The notes beneath the pieces were generated by a model. The model made no database searches. It was not told where the DNA came from and saw only the letters and a list, made by a program, of their open reading frames with translations. DNA of 10,451 nt. Origin: Jatrophihabitans sp. (GTDB lineage: Bacteria > Actinomycetota > Actinomycetes > Mycobacteriales > Jatrophihabitantaceae). The first letter of the stretch is position 1. Every line of letters starts with the position of its first letter. Position numbers and translations under genes: made by a program. Of the stretch, positions 5,826 through 10,451 are shown piece by piece. The stretch spans positions 1 through 10,451 of the forward strand of contig JAOPVG010000421.1 in the NCBI GenBank assembly GCA_025966255.1, given 5' to 3'.

Positions 5826-6791
5826 TCAGTCAAGCGGCTCGTCGAAGCGCACCGTGATCTCCTCGAAGCCCTTGGCCCGCTGGGCCTCCGCCTGCTGGGT
5901 GTAGCTGACCTGGTCGGCCGCGGTCAGGTCTACATCGTCGGTGAACGGCGTCAGCAGCGCGCGCGGGTAGAGCTTGAGCGAGCGGACGCTGTTGTACTCG
6001 ACGGCCAGCACCACGACGAGCGACTCGAGGTAGATCCAGGCGATCAGGCCGAGGACGAGCGCGAACACGCCGTTGATCTCGGTGGCACCGCGCACGACTT
6101 GGCCCACGTACACCGCGCCGACGTACTGCAGCCCCTGCCAGATGACCGCGGCGCCGATCGCACCGGGCAGGGTCTCGCGCAGCGTGATCGGCCGAGCCGT
6201 CGCGAGCCGGAACGCGGTCGTGAAGACCGCCGTGTTGACGACGAGCGTCCCGATGCCGATCACGATCTTGGTGCCGACGCCAAAGCCGTTGAAGATGCTG
6301 CCGAGCGTGGCCAGTGCCGTCGTTCCGATGATCGACAAGCCCACGACGCCGAGCAGGAGCAGGCTGCGCAGCCGACCCGTGAACGGGTTGGGCCGGTTGT
6401 TGCGCGGCACCCGCCAGATCGTGTTCATCGCGTTCTGCGCCGCCTGAGCCACCCCCAGCCCGCCGTAGATCGTGCCGAGGATGCCGAGGGTGAGGCCGAC
6501 CCCGCTGCCGGACATCCCCTTCGGGTCGGCGAGCTGCGTGCCGACGATCGGGAACTGCCCGAGCGCGGAGTGCAGCAGTTCCTGCTGCAGGGCCGGATGC
6601 CCATGTAGCACGAAGCTCAGGATCGTCGAGGACAGCAACAGCAGCGGGAACAACGACAGGAAGCCGTAGTAAGTGATCAGGGCCGCGAGGTAGTTGCCCT
6701 GGTCGTCGAGGAACTTGTAGAGCACGGCCACAGGCAGGCCGGCGCGCGGGTGGCTGCGCTGGAACCTATCGATTCGCTCGATGACCGACAT
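5826..6791 (-). CDS. YihY/BrkB family inner-membrane protein, 321 aa
   Basis: The signature QGNYLAALITYYGFLSLFPLLLL opens the first membrane helix (split here as QGNYLAALIT at 31-40 and YYGFLSLFPL at 41-50). About six hydrophobic segments are seen, near 33-61, 98-115, 143-166, 173-195, 207-230 and 241-268. A hydrophilic C-terminal tail follows (about 269-321). This is the YihY/virulence factor BrkB fold, once annotated as ribonuclease BN. The molecular function is not established, and transporter-like roles have been suggested. The ATG at 6791 is chosen because AGGTGAG lies just upstream. Longer in-frame extension (to 7229) overlaps the helicase gene antisense to its composition and is rejected. 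It is the last gene of the minus-strand cluster, 89 bp after the helicase stop. Confidence 0.9.
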   Translation of the reverse strand: MSVIERIDRFQRSHPRAGLPVAVLYKFLDDQGNYLAALITYYGFLSLFPLLLLSSTILSFVLHGHPALQQELLHSALGQFPIVGTQLADPKGMSGSGVGLTLGILGTIYGGLGVAQAAQNAMNTIWRVPRNNRPNPFTGRLRSLLLLGVVGLSIIGTTALATLGSIFNGFGVGTKIVIGIGTLVVNTAVFTTAFRLATARPITLRETLPGAIGAAVIWQGLQYVGAVYVGQVVRGATEINGVFALVLGLIAWIYLESLVVVLAVEYNSVRSLKLYPRALLTPFTDDVDLTAADQVSYTQQAEAQRAKGFEEITVRFDEPLD

Positions 6792-6851
6792 GCCCTCACC
6801 TGTTCGACGGAGTACAAGACTGATACCCGTGCTGATCGGGGGTGGAACGCG

Positions 6852-6866
6852 CCCGGCGTCGCCGGG
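6852..6866 (-). terminator. Strong 6-bp hairpin between the helicase gene and the BrkB gene
   Basis: CCCGGC (6852-6857) and GCCGGG (6861-6866) form a perfect stem with a 3-nt loop, 15 nt downstream of the helicase stop on the minus strand. There is no U-tract, so it would be at best an actinobacterial-style U-less terminator or an mRNA processing/stability element. The 6792-6851 remainder includes TTCCAC and TATCAG on the minus strand, 16 bp apart. That is a weak promoter-like pair for the BrkB gene which I would not rely on. Confidence 0.35.
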
Positions 6867-6880
6867 AGACGGCGTGCTGG

Positions 6881-8950
6881 TCAGAACGTCTTGTGCAGGG
6901 CGAGCGGATAGACCGGACCTGCGCCGGCCTCGCGCAACAAGGCCGCGGCGACGGTGAGCGTGAACCCGCTTCGCGTGGTGTCGTCGAGCAGGAGCACGGG
7001 TCCGCTCGGCACCGCGCCGCCGATCGACAGGCGCTGCAGCGCGCGCGTGGCCGACTCGACATTCGTCGCCGCGTCGCGTTGGAAGCCGGGTCCGTCGGCC
7101 ACCAACGGCGATGCGACGTCCATCCGACCGAGGTCGGCGAGGCGTCGTGCGGCATCGGCCAGCATCGTGGGCCGCGTGCGGGACGGCACCCACGTGACCC
7201 AGGTCGGTCGACCGGCCGGCCATCCCCATCGCGAGAGCGTCGCGACCAGTCCGTCGAACAGGTCGCCGGACATCGGTTCGTCGGCCTCGAAGGCTGTCGT
7301 GATCTCGGACAGCCAGGCCGGGTCTTCAGCGACGGCGAGGACCCGGCCGACCTCGCTGCGAGCCGACTCGGCGATCTTGCCGCGCCGCGCCGCCCCGGAC
7401 GGCCACATCTTGCGGGGCTCGAGCACGTTCGTCTGGGACCGCAGGTGCTGGACCGCGGCCCGCACCGATTCGAGCGACGGCGCCGAGCCCGGTGCGGGCA
7501 GTTGTCCGGTGCACACGGCGCACCGCCCACATGCGCTGCCGGAGGTGTCGTCGAGCTCGTGCCGCAACTGCTGCATGAGGCACGTCTCGGCGCGTTCATA
7601 GGCGAGCATCGAGCCCTGTTCGCGTCGGCGCGCGGCCGCGATGGCGGCGTAGCGCGGCGCGTCGTAGATCCATTCGCGCCCGGTGGCCGTCCAGCCGCCG
7701 TCCACCCGCTCCACAGCACCCTCGACGTCGAGCACCTTGAGCAGCGTCTCCAGCCGCCCGCGACGCAGGCCGGAGTCGGCCTCGATACGGGGCAGGCTGA
7801 GCGGGCCGTCAGCCAGAACCTCGAGGACCCGGCGGACGCGGTCTTCGGCCGGGAAGCTCGTCGAGTCGAAGTAGGCCCAGATCTTCTGGTCGGCCGCCGT
7901 CGGCAGCAGCACCGCCTGGGCGGTGTCGAGCGCGCGGCCGGCCCGCCCCACCTGCTGGTAGTAGGAGATCGGCGACGGCGGAGCGCCCAGATTGACCACG
8001 AAGCCGAGGGTGGGGTGGTCGAGGCCCATCCCGAGACTCGACGTCGCCACCACCGCCCGCAGCTCGTGGGCGAGCAACCGTCGCTCGATCGACGCCCGCG
8101 CCTCAGTCGGGGTCGCCGACGAGTAGGCCGCGACGTCGTGCCCGCGCTCGGCGAGGAACGAGGCGAGCTGTTCGGTGCCGGCCACGGTCAGCGTGTAGAT
8201 CAGTCCGGAGCCGGGGAGATCCGAGCCGGCGAGCGCGTCGGCGATCCAGGCGTAGGCCGTCGGCACGTCCGGCGTGGGAATCACCGACAGCGCCAGGCTC
8301 TCACGATCCAGCGAACCCCGCAGAGTCAGCGTGTCGGTGCCGAGCTGGGCCGCGACGTCGGCCGTGACGCGGTCGTTCGCCGTGGCGGTGGTCGCCAGCA
8401 CCGGCGTCTCGGCGGGGAGCGCGGCCAGGACGTCCTTGATCCGGCGGTAGTCGGCGCGGAAGTCCGACCCCCAGTCGGAGACGCAGTGGGCCTCGTCGAC
8501 GACCAGCATGCCGATGCGCGGCGAGAGGTGCGGCAACACCCGGCTGCGGAAACCGAAGGAGTTCAGCCGCTCCGGCGAGATCAGCAGTACGTCGACGTCG
8601 TCCGCGGCGATCTGGGCCTCGATCGCCGGCCAGTCGTCGAGATTGGCGCTGTTGAGCGTGACAGCGCGCAGGCCGGACCGCTCGGCCGCCGCGACCTGGT
8701 CGCGCATCAGCGCGAGCAGCGGGGAGATGACGAGTGTCGGGCCGAAGCCCTGCGCACGCCGCAGCCCGGCGGCGATCCAGTACACCGCCGACTTGCCCCA
8801 GCCCGTCCGCTGGATCACGACGACCTTGCGCCGGGCCGAGACCAGGGCTTCGATCGCGCTCCATTGGTCGTCGCGCAGCCGGGCCTGCGGGCCCGCCAGG
8901 CGGGTGAGGTGGTCTTGGGCGGCGGCGCGCAGGTCGAGAGCCGTGGTCAT
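6881..8950 (-). CDS. RecQ-family ATP-dependent DNA helicase with C-terminal phosphoribosyltransferase domain, 689 aa
   Basis: The helicase core occupies about residues 20-350. Walker A reads QRTGWGKS (47-54), a variant of the usual TGxGKS. Motif Ia is VISPLLALMRDQV, motif II is VVDEAHCVSDWG with DEAH at 152-155 and the RecQ aromatic-rich loop behind it, and motif III is ATTATA (186-191). Motif VI is QQVGRAGRA (332-340). The zinc-binding region has Cys457, Cys474, Cys477 and Cys480. No HRDC domain follows. Instead residues from about 555 to 689 look like a PRTase-fold domain: TWVTWVPSRTRP (583-594), then the PRPP-binding loop VLLLDDTTRSGFT (652-664). RecQ enzymes unwind DNA 3' to 5' in repair. 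The PRTase part suggests nucleotide or PRPP binding, reaction unknown. The ATG overlaps the sigma-factor stop by 4 nt (8947-8950). Confidence 0.93.
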   Translation of the reverse strand: MTTALDLRAAAQDHLTRLAGPQARLRDDQWSAIEALVSARRKVVVIQRTGWGKSAVYWIAAGLRRAQGFGPTLVISPLLALMRDQVAAAERSGLRAVTLNSANLDDWPAIEAQIAADDVDVLLISPERLNSFGFRSRVLPHLSPRIGMLVVDEAHCVSDWGSDFRADYRRIKDVLAALPAETPVLATTATANDRVTADVAAQLGTDTLTLRGSLDRESLALSVIPTPDVPTAYAWIADALAGSDLPGSGLIYTLTVAGTEQLASFLAERGHDVAAYSSATPTEARASIERRLLAHELRAVVATSSLGMGLDHPTLGFVVNLGAPPSPISYYQQVGRAGRALDTAQAVLLPTAADQKIWAYFDSTSFPAEDRVRRVLEVLADGPLSLPRIEADSGLRRGRLETLLKVLDVEGAVERVDGGWTATGREWIYDAPRYAAIAAARRREQGSMLAYERAETCLMQQLRHELDDTSGSACGRCAVCTGQLPAPGSAPSLESVRAAVQHLRSQTNVLEPRKMWPSGAARRGKIAESARSEVGRVLAVAEDPAWLSEITTAFEADEPMSGDLFDGLVATLSRWGWPAGRPTWVTWVPSRTRPTMLADAARRLADLGRMDVASPLVADGPGFQRDAATNVESATRALQRLSIGGAVPSGPVLLLDDTTRSGFTLTVAAALLREAGAGPVYPLALHKTF

Positions 8951-10197
8951 CCGCCCATGGTGCCGCGCGCGTCGGACATTCTCGCCGCTTTCATCTCCAG
9001 GTACCGCTTTTCCTGCAGGCTCGTCGTCCGTCGGGCCGCGGCGAGATAGGACGAGCGAGCCGCCTCCATGTCTCCGTCCATCTCGAGCAGATGGGCCCGC
9101 ACGGCCGGCAGCCGGTGGTGCCGCGCGACCCGCTCGTCGGCATCCAGGCTCTCCAGCAGCTTTAGGCCCGCCTGCGGCCCGCGCACCATCGCCAGCGCTA
9201 CGGCGCGATTCAACGTGACCATCGGATTCGGCGCGATCGACTCCAGCAGGGCATAGAGGCCGAGGACCTGGGCCCAGTCGGTCGACGCGTCGTCCTGTGC
9301 CTCGGTGTGGACGGCGGCGATGGCCGCCTGCAATTGGTACGGGCCGAGTTCCGTGGTCGTCAAGGCTTTGCTGATCAGCGCGACGCCCTGCTCGATGAGG
9401 GCGCCGTCCCAGGTCGAGCGGTCCTGCTCGGCCAGCGGCACGAGTGATCCGTCGGCCGCCACCCGCGCCGGCCGGCGGGCCTCGGTGAACATCTGCAGGG
9501 CGAGGAGGCCCGCCACCTCGCCGTCCTCGGGCAGTAGCCGGCGCAGTTCCCGGGTAAGCCGCATCGCCTCGGCGGTGAGATCGGTGCGGACGAGTTCGGC
9601 GCCGGTCGTCGCGGTGTAACCCTCGTTGAAGATCAAATAGAGGACGTGGAGCACGGCCGCGAGCCGCTGCGGCTGCTCGTCCGCGGACGGCATCGCAAAC
9701 CGCGCACCGGCATCGTGCAGCGTCTTCTTCGCGCGGCTGATCCGCTGCGCCATGGTGGCTTCCGGAACGAGGAAGGCGCCGGCGATCTCGGCGGTGGTGA
9801 GGCCGCCGACGCTGCGCAACGTGAGCGCGATCTGAGACGGCGCCGTGAGCGCGGGGTGACAGCAGAGGAAAAGCAGCGTCAGGCTGTCGTCGCGGTCGAG
9901 CACCTGCTCCTCGTCGGCCGCTGGGGCGACCAGCGCGACGTCAGCCGATTCCTCCCGTCTACGACGAGCCGATTCACTGCGGATCTGATCAGTGAATCGG
10001 CGGCCGGCCACGGTGAGCAGCCAGCCGCGCGGGTTGTCCGGCACCCCCTCGACCGGCCACTGCGTCGCAGCAGCGAGCAGGGCCTCCTGCACCGCGTCCT
10101 CGCACAGGTCGAACGAGCCGTACCGACGCGCGAGCGAACCGAGGACCTGCGGCGTCAGTTGACGCAGCAGGTCCTCGAGACCGGCATCGGACGTCAT
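8947..10197 (-). CDS. ECF-type RNA polymerase sigma factor with TPR-like C-terminal extension (ECF42-like, DUF6596), 416 aa
   Basis: Region sigma-2 covers about residues 10-75, including the DAVQEALLAA and PRGWLLTVAGRRFTDQIR stretches. Region sigma-4 is about 104-165, with the helix-turn-helix LTTAEIAGAFLVPEATMAQRISRAK split as LTTAEIAGAF (133-142) and PEATMAQRIS (145-154). A long extension of about 250 residues follows. It contains VLYLIFNEGYTATTG (185-199), then helical, TPR-like segments (about 285-405, for example NPMVTLNRAVALAMV). This architecture matches the ECF42 group, whose genes typically lie beside a YCII/DGPF protein gene, as here. No anti-sigma factor gene is adjacent. In this group the C-terminal extension is thought to take over control. 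It overlaps both its upstream (10194-10197) and downstream (8947-8950) neighbours as ATGA, implying co-translation of three genes. Confidence 0.93.
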   Translation of the reverse strand: MTSDAGLEDLLRQLTPQVLGSLARRYGSFDLCEDAVQEALLAAATQWPVEGVPDNPRGWLLTVAGRRFTDQIRSESARRRREESADVALVAPAADEEQVLDRDDSLTLLFLCCHPALTAPSQIALTLRSVGGLTTAEIAGAFLVPEATMAQRISRAKKTLHDAGARFAMPSADEQPQRLAAVLHVLYLIFNEGYTATTGAELVRTDLTAEAMRLTRELRRLLPEDGEVAGLLALQMFTEARRPARVAADGSLVPLAEQDRSTWDGALIEQGVALISKALTTTELGPYQLQAAIAAVHTEAQDDASTDWAQVLGLYALLESIAPNPMVTLNRAVALAMVRGPQAGLKLLESLDADERVARHHRLPAVRAHLLEMDGDMEAARSSYLAAARRTTSLQEKRYLEMKAARMSDARGTMGG

Positions 10198-10451
10198 GCG
10201 TCGAGTGCACCCTCGTGCAGCACCGGCCAGACCTCGACCCCCCGGAAGGACGCGAACGGCATCTTCGCGGCGATCTGCAGCGCCCGCTTCTCGTCCTCGC
10301 AGTCGAGCAAGTAGTAACTCGCGAGGTACTCCTTGGCCTCGAGGTACGGGCCGTCGGTGACTGCTGTGGCGCCATCACGGACCCGCACCACCTTGGCGGC
10401 CTCGGCATCGGCCAGGCCGTAGGCGCCGAGCAGCTCGCCTGTGGCGAAGAA
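10194..10451 (-). CDS. YCII/DGPF-domain protein, N-terminus cut by the window edge
   Basis: The reading frame is open to base 10451, giving 85 C-terminal residues beginning FFATGELLGAYGLADAEAAK. The true start lies outside the window. The motif TDGPYLEAKEYLASYYLLD (32-50) corresponds to the DGPF signature of YCII-related proteins, with Tyr in place of Phe. The downstream MPFASFRGVEVWPV fits the second half of the ferredoxin-like fold. The fold is a small alpha+beta dimeric barrel of uncertain activity. Genes of this family are commonly encoded beside ECF42-type sigma factors. Its TGA overlaps the sigma factor ATG by 4 nt, which makes it the upstream gene of the minus-strand cluster as seen here. 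Confidence 0.9.
   Translation of the reverse strand, partial: FFATGELLGAYGLADAEAAKVVRVRDGATAVTDGPYLEAKEYLASYYLLDCEDEKRALQIAAKMPFASFRGVEVWPVLHEGALDA

Noticed and set aside
5826..7229. A 467-codon version of the BrkB protein starting at 7229
   Set aside because: The extra N-terminus overlaps the helicase PRTase region, is low-complexity Arg-rich and lacks family similarity. ATG 6791 has a good ribosome binding site and gives the usual length.
6842..9049. A 735-codon open frame on the plus strand opposite the helicase gene
   Set aside because: It is Arg/Gly/His-rich with no recognisable motif. The opposite strand encodes a protein with all helicase motifs, so this is a high-GC antisense shadow.
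1..10451. A mobile element, CRISPR array, tRNA cluster or phage island
   Set aside because: I saw no transposase, integrase, regularly spaced direct repeats, terminal inverted repeats or tRNA-like sequence. Composition looks uniform across the window.

Overview
The window is high-GC bacterial DNA. Tightly packed genes, GTG starts, ATGA/GTGA overlaps and strong G/C third-position bias suggest an actinomycete-type (Actinomycetota) chromosome. The cysteine dioxygenase plus rhodanese pair and the YCII-protein plus ECF sigma pair also fit that phylum. I cannot name a genus. I see no tRNA, rRNA, CRISPR array, insertion sequence, phage gene or attachment site.

Left part, plus strand (2-2509). The 3' two-thirds of an S9 prolyl-oligopeptidase-type serine peptidase enters from the left edge. 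A 208-bp spacer follows. It holds a possible 34-codon upstream ORF whose last codons include a Cys codon next to a perfect hairpin. Then comes a two-gene sulfur unit: a cupin cysteine dioxygenase and a rhodanese-domain sulfurtransferase, joined by a 4-nt GTGA overlap.

Middle, minus strand (2534-4047). A full-length acyl-CoA dehydrogenase is followed downstream by a small conserved membrane protein, probably as one operon. A 120-bp divergent intergenic region (4048-4167) carries an 8-bp dyad and separates it from the plus-strand pair 4168-5825. That pair is a YbjT/NmrA-like NAD(P)-binding protein and a CPBP-type intramembrane protease homologue, overlapping by ATGA.

Right part, minus strand (10451-5826). 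The transcription order is YCII/DGPF-like protein (cut by the window edge), then an ECF sigma factor with a long TPR-like C-terminal extension (ECF42-like), then a RecQ-family helicase with a C-terminal phosphoribosyltransferase domain. After an 89-bp gap containing a hairpin comes a YihY/BrkB-family membrane protein. The first three genes are joined by two ATGA overlaps and so are probably co-translated. The BrkB stop directly abuts the stop of the convergent CPBP gene.

The most interesting parts are the sigma factor/RecQ-PRTase coupling and the possible cysteine-responsive leader ahead of the cysteine dioxygenase. Most other genes look like ordinary core or accessory actinobacterial genes.
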